From NCBI GenBank assembly GCA_009781445.1, contig WQYD01000015.1, positions 1 through 32,933 of the forward strand: 32,933 nucleotides of DNA, given 5' to 3'. The DNA is from Bacillota bacterium. GTDB taxonomy: Bacteria > Bacillota > Clostridia > Christensenellales > DTU072. Under the pieces are notes generated by a model that worked only from the letters and a program-made list of their open reading frames with translations, was not told where the DNA came from and ran no database searches. The translations under genes were made by a program, and so were the position numbers. How positions within the stretch are numbered: position 1 is the stretch's first letter; each line of letters starts with the position of its first letter. Below are positions 9,586-17,457 of this stretch, piece by piece.

Positions 9586-11806
9586 AGCGGTTTTAATAAT
9601 ATTGCTTTGCTTTGCGGTGGCGGTTGCGTTACCGCTGACTTCCTATGCCCTCACGAATTTTTGGAAAGTTTCTTTAGAGGTTATAGACACGGATTCAAGA
9701 GTTACCCTAAGCGCGTTCTTTGAAAGAGGCACAGGCACTTCGCAAGATCCGTACATTATTCACCAGCCAAGGCACATGGCAAACCTTTCCAAACTTGTTG
9801 CCGTGGGCTATTTAATGAACCCTTATTTTTATGAAATTTGCACAGGTTGCGAAATCGGCACGGTAAGCGTTATTAACATGGAAGGCTACCCCACTGCACC
9901 CATAGGCAGTGCGGAATATCCGTTCACAGGGCATTTCAACGGCAGAGGCAGGACTGTTTCAAATGCCATGGTGGTATCAGGCAAGCCAGACGGTATTAAT
10001 GAATATGACGATCTTGGCTTCTTCGGATTCGTGGGCCCTGGGGCATCTGTAAGAGATTTAATTTTGGATAATCCAAGGATAGTAAGCGGAATTTATCCCG
10101 AAAGAGGGGTGCTTGATTCCTTAGATCCTGCCTCAAATTATAGCATTACTCATAACACAGCAAATAACACTATTGTCCTCAACGGTAACAGTGTGGGAAA
10201 TGAATTTTACACCCTGCATTCTTCCGATAGGTTTAATTTTCAAATAGATATCAGCCCCAGCGGTGTGTATTCCGCTACCCCTGCCACCCACGCGCAAGGC
10301 AGGGTGTTTTTGCATGTAAATGTTAATATTGTGGAAGCCTCAGGGCTTACTATTTCCAAGGCTTTGGGCGGTTATCTTGTGGATATTGCAGGTATGCAAA
10401 TCATAGAGTACAGGCAGTATACTAACATTTTAAGGCGGGACGGCTATAAGCATGTGGGGCTTGCAGTGGGGCATGTGGCAGGTTCTGTGGAAGATATTTC
10501 CGTGTACGGCGGAAGCATTGAAACTGATTATTACGAACAGTCCGCAAGTTTTAAAAACCACACTTCCATGTTTGGCACAATAGGCTTTGTGGATACCTTT
10601 TTGGTGTCTATCGGGTTCCTAAACGGTGATTCTGAGTACATTGAGGCAGGCGATGTGGGGTATCTTCACCCAGACGGTTTAAACACAAGAATAGGCACAC
10701 CCACAAGGTATTATGAAAACGGAATGCAGGATACGAATTACCTAACCTCAGGGGGCTTTGCCACAGTGCGTGCAGGTGGCGGTTGGAATTTCCAATCAAA
10801 TAGGAACTTACCGGGGTTCGGTGTTTTTAGGCTAATCACAGATGACGGCACAGGAAATATAACAAGGACAGAACCAATAGGCACAACCGTAACCCAATTC
10901 CATTATTTCCACACCCCTGTTGCGGGCAGTTCGCCCCTTAGATACGGGGATTACGCAAATCCTCAAACCACAGGCACACTCTTTGATTTAGCGCAGGATT
11001 ATGCCTCTAATCCCCACCTTGTTCCCGCGAATGAAGATAACATTATGCGGAATTTAAGAACCAATATTATAGATCCTTTCAAGGGTGGCACGCAAAGAAT
11101 TATTAGGGGGTTTGATTACGGCTTAAGGTTCGGCGCACCTGTTCAAAACAACCCGCAAAACTTCTTTCATGCACACCAGTACACAGGCGCACAAGGCGCG
11201 CAGAGTTCAGGTGTTATCGGCGCGTCTGTTCACTTTGAAACCACAAGACCGAATGCAAAGATTATAGTTATCGGAAGAAATGCTTTGCCCTCGCAAGGCA
11301 CTGCGCAAATCATTTTAGCGCGGTTGTTTTATCAAGGAAACCGTTGGCAGGACGAACCTATCCAAGTTCTGCACCTGCCCACAAACCAAACTTCGGCGGG
11401 TTGCGTTTTTGAAGTTCCCACCGCAGGAATGTACGCAATTCAAACCAAAACCAACTCAGGGCAACACAGCGGTGTGCAAGGCAACGCTAACGCGCAAATC
11501 CTTTATGTGGCAGTTGAGGGGCAAACGGAAGGCGAAAGCGGGGGTATTGACGCAGGCACAGTAAGCACGGTAGACTTTGTGTATAAGGACGCGCAAGGGC
11601 ATATAGTTCCAGTGAACGCAGGCGGATATGTGTGGACAGAGTTAAGCCTAAAATTTGATTGGGTAATAGACGGACGCAAAGCGTACTTCCGCCGAAATAG
11701 TTCCGCAATTCATGTAAATGTGTACTATAACGGCGATTCCTCAGATTTCACAAAAGAAAGCGCAAGCGGTTCACACACGGTGCATAGTGGCGAACCACCG
11801 CCATAG
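9572..11806 (+). CDS. Large secreted protein with GLUG-like segments
   Basis: 744 aa. An N-terminal signal peptide (hydrophobic residues about 5-25, TSYA) may be cleaved by ordinary or SipW-type peptidase. The segment GTGTSQDPYIIHQPRHMANL, followed by GHFNGRGRTVSNAMV and GFFGFVGPGASVRDLIL, matches the layout of GLUG-containing surface proteins, which fold as beta-helices. The middle and C-terminal parts are unrecognised and end in a Ser/Gly-rich tail (SASGSHTVHSGEPPP) without an LPXTG motif. It overlaps the preceding TasA-like gene by 14 bp, so it is probably the partner surface adhesin or fibre tip of that two-gene unit. Function is inferred. Confidence 0.6.
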   Translation: MGRIKAVLIILLCFAVAVALPLTSYALTNFWKVSLEVIDTDSRVTLSAFFERGTGTSQDPYIIHQPRHMANLSKLVAVGYLMNPYFYEICTGCEIGTVSVINMEGYPTAPIGSAEYPFTGHFNGRGRTVSNAMVVSGKPDGINEYDDLGFFGFVGPGASVRDLILDNPRIVSGIYPERGVLDSLDPASNYSITHNTANNTIVLNGNSVGNEFYTLHSSDRFNFQIDISPSGVYSATPATHAQGRVFLHVNVNIVEASGLTISKALGGYLVDIAGMQIIEYRQYTNILRRDGYKHVGLAVGHVAGSVEDISVYGGSIETDYYEQSASFKNHTSMFGTIGFVDTFLVSIGFLNGDSEYIEAGDVGYLHPDGLNTRIGTPTRYYENGMQDTNYLTSGGFATVRAGGGWNFQSNRNLPGFGVFRLITDDGTGNITRTEPIGTTVTQFHYFHTPVAGSSPLRYGDYANPQTTGTLFDLAQDYASNPHLVPANEDNIMRNLRTNIIDPFKGGTQRIIRGFDYGLRFGAPVQNNPQNFFHAHQYTGAQGAQSSGVIGASVHFETTRPNAKIIVIGRNALPSQGTAQIILARLFYQGNRWQDEPIQVLHLPTNQTSAGCVFEVPTAGMYAIQTKTNSGQHSGVQGNANAQILYVAVEGQTEGESGGIDAGTVSTVDFVYKDAQGHIVPVNAGGYVWTELSLKFDWVIDGRKAYFRRNSSAIHVNVYYNGDSSDFTKESASGSHTVHSGEPPP

Positions 11807-11807
11807 T

Positions 11808-11830
11808 GCATAGCGCGTTCCGCGCTATGC
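11808..11830. terminator. Perfect 10-bp hairpin right after the stop codon
   Basis: GCATAGCGCG / CGCGCTATGC around TTC, starting 2 nt after the TAG at 11804-11806. It is strong but has no T-run, so terminator activity is uncertain. Confidence 0.5.
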
Positions 11831-11831
11831 C

Positions 11832-11935
11832 CAATTAAGAATTTAGAATTCAGAATTAAGAATGGCGGATTCTAAATATCATTATTAACTAATCCACAAT
11901 TCTGCATTTTGAATTCATAATTCTGAATTATATAA
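11832..11935. repeat. Heptamer-array element 7
   Basis: AATTAAG/AATTCAG units, plus-orientation core with GGCGGATTCTAAATATCATT at its left end and AATCC at its right, then TTCTGCATTTTGAATTCATA-type units. The left and right arrays are reverse-complementary in type. Confidence 0.85.
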
Positions 11936-11941
11936 AAAAAT

Positions 11942-13039
11942 ATGGCAAACAAAAAGGGTTTAACCCCGCAAAACGAAACACCAAACGAACTACTTTCCGA
12001 CTTAGTCGGCATTATTGAGGAACAAAAGAAAACCATTTACCACCAAGTGAACAGCGGTGTGGTTATGACATTTTGGAAAGTAGGCAAGCGAATAAATGAC
12101 GAAATACTTGGAAACGAGCGGGCGGAATACGGAAAACAAATTAGTGCTACAGTGTCGCACCAATTGCAAGCGATATACGGGAACTCATACGAACATTCAA
12201 ATTTGACACGCATGATAAAGTTTGCCCGCGAATTCCCAATCGCAGAGATTGCTGTTACACTGTCACAGCAATTATCGTGGTCGCACATTTTGGCACTTCT
12301 GCCACTCAAAACGATAGAGGCAAAAATTTACTACGCAGAGGAATCCGCAAAACGCAACCTTGGCGTGCGCGACCTGCGCCACCTTATAGCGCGGAAAGGT
12401 TACGAAAGGCGCGATATTGCCAATTTGGCATTACCCAGCCAATCAAAAATACCATTCAATGTTTTTAAAGATCCTTACTTACTTGACGCGTTCAACCTAA
12501 AAGAAAACTTTTTAGAAGCGGACTTGGAAAAAGCAATTGTTGCCGAACTTGAAAAATTTATTTTAGAATTCGGCAGTGGCTTTTGCTTTGTGGGCAGGCA
12601 AAAACGAATTATATATAAGGGCGAAGAATATTACATTGATCTCTTATTCTATAATCGTGATTTGCGCCGTCTTGTAGCCATTGAGTTAAAACTTGAAAAA
12701 TTTAGGCTTGAGCATAAGGGGCAAATGGAAGGTTATCTCAGAATATTAAACGAAACCGAACGCAAGAGCGGGGAAGAAGAGCCTATCGGCATAATTCTTT
12801 GCACCGAAGCCAACCGCGATATGGTAGAATTATTAGAAATGGATAAATCGGGCATAGCAGTTTCAGAGTTTTGGACTAAAGTGCCACCAAAAGAGCAATT
12901 TGCGAGCAAGTTGCAAGAAATTGTGGAAGAAGCCAAAGAACGCTTGGCAAGGCGCGAACAAAAAGGCAACAGTCCAAACTTAAAGCAAATACAATATTTC
13001 ATTGAACCTAAGCCAGACGACTATCCAGATAAAGATTAG
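11942..13039 (+). CDS. DUF1016 (YhcG-type) PD-(D/E)XK nuclease family protein
   Basis: 365 aa, normal length for the family. The N-terminal DUF1016 helical domain is recognisable (YHQVNSGVVMTFWKVGKRI, YGKQISATVSHQL, LTRMIKFAREFP, LSWSHILALLPL). The C-terminal nuclease-like domain has the motif IDLLFYNRDLRRLVAIELK with Asp233 and Glu248-x-Lys250, which fits a PD-(D/E)XK core. Family members occur in defence islands and variable regions and are thought to act on nucleic acids; the substrate is not known from sequence. No Shine-Dalgarno is seen (ATATAAAAAAAT before ATG). It stands alone between two heptamer elements inside the fibre island and looks like inserted cargo. Confidence 0.9.
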   Translation: MANKKGLTPQNETPNELLSDLVGIIEEQKKTIYHQVNSGVVMTFWKVGKRINDEILGNERAEYGKQISATVSHQLQAIYGNSYEHSNLTRMIKFAREFPIAEIAVTLSQQLSWSHILALLPLKTIEAKIYYAEESAKRNLGVRDLRHLIARKGYERRDIANLALPSQSKIPFNVFKDPYLLDAFNLKENFLEADLEKAIVAELEKFILEFGSGFCFVGRQKRIIYKGEEYYIDLLFYNRDLRRLVAIELKLEKFRLEHKGQMEGYLRILNETERKSGEEEPIGIILCTEANRDMVELLEMDKSGIAVSEFWTKVPPKEQFASKLQEIVEEAKERLARREQKGNSPNLKQIQYFIEPKPDDYPDKD

Positions 13040-13140
13040 CAAAAACGATAAACGAGAAACGAGAAACATGAAGGATTCTAAATCCCATTATTAAATAATC
13101 CCACCATTATGCGTTATGCGTTATGCGTTATGCGTTAAAG
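13040..13140. repeat. Heptamer-array element 8
   Basis: ACGATAA/ACGAGAA array, plus-orientation core (AAGGATTCTAAATCCCATTA ... AATCC), then (GCGTTAT)x4 ending 5 bp before the next ATG. Left and right arrays differ in class here. Confidence 0.85.
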
Positions 13141-13144
13141 AAAC

Positions 13145-13918
13145 ATGGCATCATACGAAAAAATTGCAAAAAAACATACCCGCGAAAAGAAGCTAATAAA
13201 GATAGTGGTGCTTTGCCTGCTATTGATTTTGGCTATCACATTTATCACTTATGCGGTATCTTTGCTTAATCAAAATATGGGCGGGCTAACAATAAACCTC
13301 ACTTACCGCGGTGTTGACCCAGGGGGGCTTTCGCTTTTTGAAAGAAGAACTTTCATAAATCCCACCTCTTCACTCACTGTTGCCCCCCTAAAGCACGATA
13401 TGACTAATATCACTTACACTTGGTTCGGTGACAGCTTGCCCAGTATAGAAGATATAGACGATATAGACGGTTCATGGCACTATATGGCTTCGGGCAGTAA
13501 AGAGGTAAGTTTTTTATCTTATACCTTTTATGTAATGAACAGCACCATGGAATCGGATATCACATATTCTTCAAGCATTAACCTTTTAAGCCAAGCCAAA
13601 GGGGTAGCCGAAGCTGTGCGCATAATCATTGTGGAAGACGAACTTGCGTATACCACCCCCGGAAACACGCGCAAGCACACAATTTACGGCAAAAAAGCCC
13701 AAGACGGCATCGGTGAAGACGGTAGCGGGCTTGATCCTCTCACAGATATCGCATTTAGAGACGGCAAAACCATTATTTATGACGAAAAAACCCTAAAACC
13801 GGGCGAAGCCCACAAATACACCATTATCCTCTACCTTGAAGGCGAAGACCCCGAATGCATAAACGATATCTTAGGCGGTATGATCCGAATGAGTTGGGAC
13901 TTTTTGGTTATTAGTTAG
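13145..13918 (+). CDS. TasA-like secreted protein
   Basis: 257 aa. A strongly basic N-terminus (KKHTREKKLIK) is followed by a hydrophobic segment at about 20-40 ending FITYAVSL. The C-terminal motif ILYLEGEDPECINDILGG then IRMSWDFLV resembles the conserved end of clostridial TasA-like proteins. The 17458 protein has a related end (IDIYIWVDGNDIYNTNF ... LQFYGI). It is probably another exported subunit processed by the SipW at 18748. The start is the only sensible ATG. There is no Shine-Dalgarno, and the leader is the end of a GCGTTAT array plus AAAGAAAC. It is isolated by heptamer elements on both sides. Confidence 0.65.
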   Translation: MASYEKIAKKHTREKKLIKIVVLCLLLILAITFITYAVSLLNQNMGGLTINLTYRGVDPGGLSLFERRTFINPTSSLTVAPLKHDMTNITYTWFGDSLPSIEDIDDIDGSWHYMASGSKEVSFLSYTFYVMNSTMESDITYSSSINLLSQAKGVAEAVRIIIVEDELAYTTPGNTRKHTIYGKKAQDGIGEDGSGLDPLTDIAFRDGKTIIYDEKTLKPGEAHKYTIILYLEGEDPECINDILGGMIRMSWDFLVIS

Positions 13919-13920
13919 AG

Positions 13921-14097
13921 GGGCATTTGGATTCTAAATATCATTATGAAAAGTGAAACGAGAAACGATAAACGATAAACATGAAGGATTCCAAATCTCA
14001 TTATAAACAAATCCTTCACTGTGCGCTGTGCGTTGTGCGCTGTGCGCTGAAAAAATTCTGCATTCTGAATTCTTAATTCTGAATTAATCATTATTGC
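13921..14097. repeat. Heptamer-array element 9 (compound)
   Basis: Partial core (GGATTCTAAATATCATTATG), ACGAGAA/ACGATAA array, full plus-orientation core ending CAAATCCTTCA, then TGTGCGC array and a second ATTCTGA/ATTCTTA array. The build is like elements 5 and 6, with an additional array added at the right. Confidence 0.85.
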
Positions 14098-14112
14098 ACA
14101 TTATTCGCCAAA

Positions 14113-14187
14113 ATATATGCAATTCATTTGCACTAATGCTTGATTAATTGCATATAAACTGCTAAAATATATGCAATTGGTGAGGTG
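14113..14187 (+). promoter_or_regulatory. Promoter with three TATATGCAATT sites and SD of the fic gene
   Basis: ATATATGCAATT occurs at 14113-14124 and 14167-14178, and its reverse complement AATTGCATAT at about 14146-14155. A promoter TTGCAC (14128-14133), 17 bp, CATATA (14151-14156) is interleaved with them, so the repeats look like operator sites. The Shine-Dalgarno GGTGAGGTG is at 14179-14187. Confidence 0.5.
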
Positions 14188-14191
14188 TTAT

Positions 14192-15244
14192 ATGCGCAAG
14201 TTTGATTATTCGTTTTTAAAAAATGCACGGTTGCCTGTGGCAATTCTTGATTATGCTAACGGCATTGCCGAAATTAAGGCATTGCAAGATGCACGCAAAA
14301 AGAGTTATAAGGGCATTTTTAGCGGTTTGGAAGCTGTAGCCAAAGTTCAATCCGTAAAAGGTTCTAACGCCATTGAGGGCATTATTACCACAGATAAGCG
14401 CATTGAAGAAATCGTTAATAAAAGTAGCGCACCGCTTAACCATAATGAAGCAGAAATTGCAGGCTATAGAGATGCTTTGAACCTTGTGCATGGCGGGCAT
14501 GAAACGATTGATGCGCGCGAAGCGGATATTTTGCACCTGCATAACATTTTGCTTAGTTACACCAATTATTCAGAAAAAGGGCAGTATAAGCAAAGCGACA
14601 ATGTTATTCTTGAGGTAGACGCCTTAGGCAACCGCCGTGTCCGCTTTTCCCCCACTTCCGCGTTTGAAACCCCCAAAGCCATGGAACAAGCCGTTTTTGC
14701 GTATTTAGATGCAAGAAACAACAGCAGTATAAACCAACTTCTGCTTATCCCTTGCTTTATTCTTGATTTTCTTTGCATACACCCTTTTGCAGACGGCAAC
14801 GGCAGGATAAGCAGATTGCTATCCTTGTTGCTTTTGTATAAAAACGGCTATGATGCAGGCAAGTACATTTCTTTTGAAGAACAAATCAATAAATGTAAGG
14901 ATAGCTATTATGAGGCACTTAAGCAATCCTCAATCGGTTGGGATAAGGGCGAAAATGATTATATCCCTTTCATTCAAAGTTTTGTTATCACACTTATGCT
15001 TTGCTATAAGGAACTTGACAAACGCTTTGCCCTGTTCAACGAAAAAAAGGCGAATAAAAAGCAACGAATAGAAGCCACCGTTCTTAACAGCATTATGCCC
15101 ATAAGCAAAAGTGAGATTGCCTATATTCTTCCCGATATAAGCGCAACCACAATTGAGGCGGTTCTTTCTGCTATGGTTAAAAGTGGCGCAATTAAAAAAA
15201 TAGGAAACAACCGTAGCGCACGGTATTTGAGAGATAAGGGATAA
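14192..15244 (+). CDS. Fic family AMP transferase, self-inhibited type
   Basis: 350 aa from ATG 14192. The ATG at 14171 lies inside the operator-like repeat and lacks its own ribosome site, so the second ATG with GGTGAGGTG was chosen. The canonical Fic motif HPFADGNGRISR begins at His197. An N-terminal inhibitory helix motif, S58-NAI-E62-G63, matches the S/TxxxE(G/N) rule for class II Fic proteins, whose Glu blocks ATP binding until released. The C-terminus (about 300-350) looks like a winged helix. Such proteins attach AMP to target proteins, and the target is unknown here. The gene sits alone between heptamer elements, like the DUF1016 and AAA/DUF4143 genes. Confidence 0.92.
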   Translation: MRKFDYSFLKNARLPVAILDYANGIAEIKALQDARKKSYKGIFSGLEAVAKVQSVKGSNAIEGIITTDKRIEEIVNKSSAPLNHNEAEIAGYRDALNLVHGGHETIDAREADILHLHNILLSYTNYSEKGQYKQSDNVILEVDALGNRRVRFSPTSAFETPKAMEQAVFAYLDARNNSSINQLLLIPCFILDFLCIHPFADGNGRISRLLSLLLLYKNGYDAGKYISFEEQINKCKDSYYEALKQSSIGWDKGENDYIPFIQSFVITLMLCYKELDKRFALFNEKKANKKQRIEATVLNSIMPISKSEIAYILPDISATTIEAVLSAMVKSGAIKKIGNNRSARYLRDKG

Positions 15245-15300
15245 GAATTTTAGGTACGAAGTACGAATTGAGGTTTAATTCAGAATTCAGAATTATGGAT

Positions 15301-15545
15301 ATATCCGTAACTGCCCCGAAGCGGGCAGGATATGCTTGAGCCTTGGGTGCAACCCACGGCACACCATAGCGGAAAGCAAGCTAATATATGGATAAATCCG
15401 TAACTGCCCCGAAGCGGGCAGGATATGTATAACCGTGGGTGCAACCCACGGCACACCATAGCGGAAAGCAAGTTAATATATAGATAAATCCGTAACTGCC
15501 CCGAAAGCGGGCAGGATATGTATAACCGTGGGTGCAACCCACGGC
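15301..15545. repeat. Three tandem ~93-nt two-hairpin units
   Basis: Units begin near 15301, 15394 and 15486 (spacing 93 and 92; the last is truncated). Each has one hairpin, CTGCCC / GGGCAG, and a second, CCGTGGGT-GCA-ACCCACGG (one mismatch in unit 1), joined by near-identical sequence including GGCACACCATAGCGGAAAGC. It could be a repeat-type mobile element or a structured RNA. Short frames through it are repetitive and not credible proteins. Confidence 0.8.
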
Positions 15546-15580
15546 ACAAACGGCACAGCTAAGCACACGCACCACACCCC

Positions 15581-15621
15581 ATACCCCCACCCTTCCGCCT
15601 TTGGCGGAAGGGTGGGGGTAT
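15581..15621. repeat. Perfect 19-bp stem with TTT loop
   Basis: ATACCCCCACCCTTCCGCC (15581-15599) pairs without mismatch with 15603-15621. There is no adjacent T-run, so it is not a simple intrinsic terminator. Confidence 0.75.
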
Positions 15622-15681
15622 ATCTATATATGCGCACCTATACACCCCGCGCTACGCTAACGCTTGCACGGGGTTATGCAC

Positions 15682-15799
15682 ATTTCACCCCTTTGGGGTT
15701 CTATAGGATTTTATCCTACACTTGCCGTAAGGCAAATTTCACTCACAAAGTGAATTTCACTGCGATAGCAATTTCACTTTTCCGCAGGAAAAATTTCAC
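15682..15799. repeat. Array of short palindromes separated by ATTTCAC
   Basis: ATTTCAC occurs five times (15682, 15736, 15754, 15771, 15793). Short, different palindromes sit among the copies: CCCCTTTGGGG, TAGGATTTTATCCTA, TTGCCGTAAGGCAA, TTCACTCACAAAGTGAA, TGCGATAGCA, TTTTCCGCAGGAAAA. The first spacing is 54, then 18, 17 and 22 nt. A related array is at 30793-30847. Confidence 0.75.
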
Positions 15800-15855
15800 T
15801 GCACAATTCTGTATTTTGTATTCTCAATTCTGAATTAGAAAGAACCCTCAAAATG

Positions 15856-15884
15856 TTGACAAAAATAAAAATCTTGACTATAAT
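15856..15884 (+). promoter_or_regulatory. Promoter of the AAA/DUF4143 gene
   Basis: Consensus TTGACA (15856-15861), 17-bp spacer, consensus TATAAT (15879-15884). It overlaps the first possible ATG of the frame (15853), which therefore cannot be the start. Confidence 0.85.
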
Positions 15885-15918
15885 TAAGTTGTACTTCATT
15901 TTAGTCAGGAGGTGTCAG

Positions 15919-17157
15919 GTGAGCGGAACATTTTATGGCAGGCACATTGCAAGCGTTATTGAGAGGCAAAAGAAAAGAAAAGCGGTGTTAATAATCACGG
16001 GGCCTCGCCAAGTTGGCAAAACCACGATTTTGAAACATATAATGCCCGATATAAAGTACATTACTCTTGACGACCCCATGCTAAAAACCGTTGCAACGGA
16101 GGACGCTTTTGCCTTTTTGGCGCAGAATAAGCCCCCTGTGATAATAGACGAGGTTCAAAAAGCGCCGTCTTTATTTGAATATGTGAAAATTGCGGTTGAT
16201 AGTGAAGAGAAGACGGCACAATATTTTTTCACAGGTTCGCATAGCTTTAATTTAATGAAAGGTGTTACCGAAAGCTTGGCGGGTAGAGCTGGGATAATAA
16301 GAATGCTTGGGCTTTCGGGCAGAGAATTAAGCGGTGTTTCTTATCGCGAGCCGTTTAAGCCCACAGCAGGGCATATAGAGGCAATGCGCGAAAGCGAAGC
16401 AACATTTGATTATAACGAAACGATAAATATTATCCACAAGGGCGCGTTTCCCGAATTGTACAAACTTGAAACAGATTTAAAGGATTGGAAAGATTATTAC
16501 GCCTCATATCTTCAATCATATTTAGAAAAAGATATTAAGGATTTGATTAAGCCTCAAAATATGAGTGCGTTTATCAAGTTTATTAAGGGTGCCGCTGCGC
16601 TGAGCGGAGAACAGCTAAGCCTTGAAACCTTGTCTGAAATCGCAGGAATGAATGTAAACACGATAAAAAGCTGGCTTTCTATTTTGGAAACGGGAGGGCA
16701 TATATACTTATTGCAACCTTATTCAAATAATTCTTGCAAAAGGCTTATTAAAAAGCCCAAGCTGTATTTTTTGGATACGGGGCTAATTTGCTATTTGGGC
16801 GGTTGGAACACGCCTGAACAATTGTTAAACGGCGCAAGGTGGGGGCATATTTACGAAACCTATGTTATAAGCGAGGTGCTAAAAAGTTATTTTAATGACG
16901 GGGATTTATATCCGCCGTTGTACTATTATAGGGATAAAGAAAAAAATGAGGTAGATATAATTATTGAAGAGGGCAACACGCTGTACCCCGTGGAAATAAA
17001 AACAACCACAGAACCAAAAAAGGGGCATATAAGCGCATTTAATGTTTTAAAAAAGATTCCCTCTAAGCATATTGCTGAGGGTGCCGTAATATGTTTATAT
17101 AAAAATGCAATCAAATTAGACGGAAACAATTGGGCAATCCCCGTTTCCATGATATGA
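15919..17157 (+). CDS. AAA ATPase with DUF4143 C-terminal domain
   Basis: 412 aa from GTG 15919, chosen because AGGAGGTG (15907-15914) precedes it and because the consensus promoter lies upstream. The Walker A motif GPRQVGKTT starts at residue 28, and Walker B is IIDEVQ with Asp77-Glu78. The C-terminal DUF4143 region carries a PD-(D/E)XK-like motif, VDIIIEEGNTLYPVEIK (Asp346, Glu359, Lys361). This is a very common single-gene family in Bacteroidota, Bacillota and archaea, with unproven function. It is complete and has its own strong promoter. In this island it looks like a self-contained cargo gene between the repeat block and the fibre operon. Confidence 0.9.
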   Translation: MSGTFYGRHIASVIERQKKRKAVLIITGPRQVGKTTILKHIMPDIKYITLDDPMLKTVATEDAFAFLAQNKPPVIIDEVQKAPSLFEYVKIAVDSEEKTAQYFFTGSHSFNLMKGVTESLAGRAGIIRMLGLSGRELSGVSYREPFKPTAGHIEAMRESEATFDYNETINIIHKGAFPELYKLETDLKDWKDYYASYLQSYLEKDIKDLIKPQNMSAFIKFIKGAAALSGEQLSLETLSEIAGMNVNTIKSWLSILETGGHIYLLQPYSNNSCKRLIKKPKLYFLDTGLICYLGGWNTPEQLLNGARWGHIYETYVISEVLKSYFNDGDLYPPLYYYRDKEKNEVDIIIEEGNTLYPVEIKTTTEPKKGHISAFNVLKKIPSKHIAEGAVICLYKNAIKLDGNNWAIPVSMI

Positions 17158-17180
17158 GGCGTGTTTTCCTGCCCAAAAAA

Positions 17181-17313
17181 TGCAGAAATATCTGCAATAA
17201 AGCGGAAAATAAACAGTAAAAAACGAGTGAAAAATGTGAAAAATTGGCAAAAAGTGCCTAAAAAGCGCGTAAATGGCGGGTTTTGATAGTGCTTTTTGGC
17301 GTTTTACTGTTAA
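17181..17313. promoter_or_regulatory. Inverted repeats upstream of the main fibre gene
   Basis: The 300-bp gap 17158-17457 holds a palindrome TGCAGA-AATA-TCTGCA (17181-17196) and a spaced inverted repeat AACAGTAAAAAACG (17212-17225) / CGTTTTACTGTT (17300-17311). They lie just upstream of the promoter and could be regulator sites or a long-range stem. No heptamer element is present here. Confidence 0.45.
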
Positions 17314-17342
17314 TTTACTATTTCGCAGAAAATTTTTTGCTG

Positions 17343-17371
17343 TTGACTTAGTTGGAAACTTGTGGTAAAAT
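17343..17371 (+). promoter_or_regulatory. Promoter of the main TasA-like gene
   Basis: TTGACT (17343-17348), 17-bp spacer, TAAAAT (17366-17371), giving a leader of about 80 nt. Confidence 0.75.
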
Positions 17372-17457
17372 AGCTACACGGTGTGCTAAAGGGGAGTGCA
17401 AAACGCTTTCTTTGCGCACTTTAATAAACTAAAAAACCAAATTTGGAGGACAAATTT

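Larger units (their letters stand above)
15253..15838. repeat. Split heptamer element 10 flanking other repeats
   Basis: Left part at 15253-15300 (TACGAAG units, then AATTCAG units and ATTATGGAT). Matching right part at 15800-15838 (GCACAATTCTGTATTTTGTA and ATTCTGA units). At other loci these two halves are separated only by the short AT core; here about 500 bp of other repeats lie between them. No gene is supported anywhere in the 15245-15918 gap. Confidence 0.6.

Noticed and set aside
15301-15545. Possible CRISPR array
   Set aside because: Units are contiguous, with near-identical linkers instead of unique spacers, only three copies, and no cas genes in the window.
15280-15833. Small open frames on both strands (peptides with repeated RGLHPRLYISCP, and a 101-residue plus-strand frame)
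   Set aside because: They are translations of the 93-nt repeats and palindromes, have no ribosome sites and repeat themselves in different frames.
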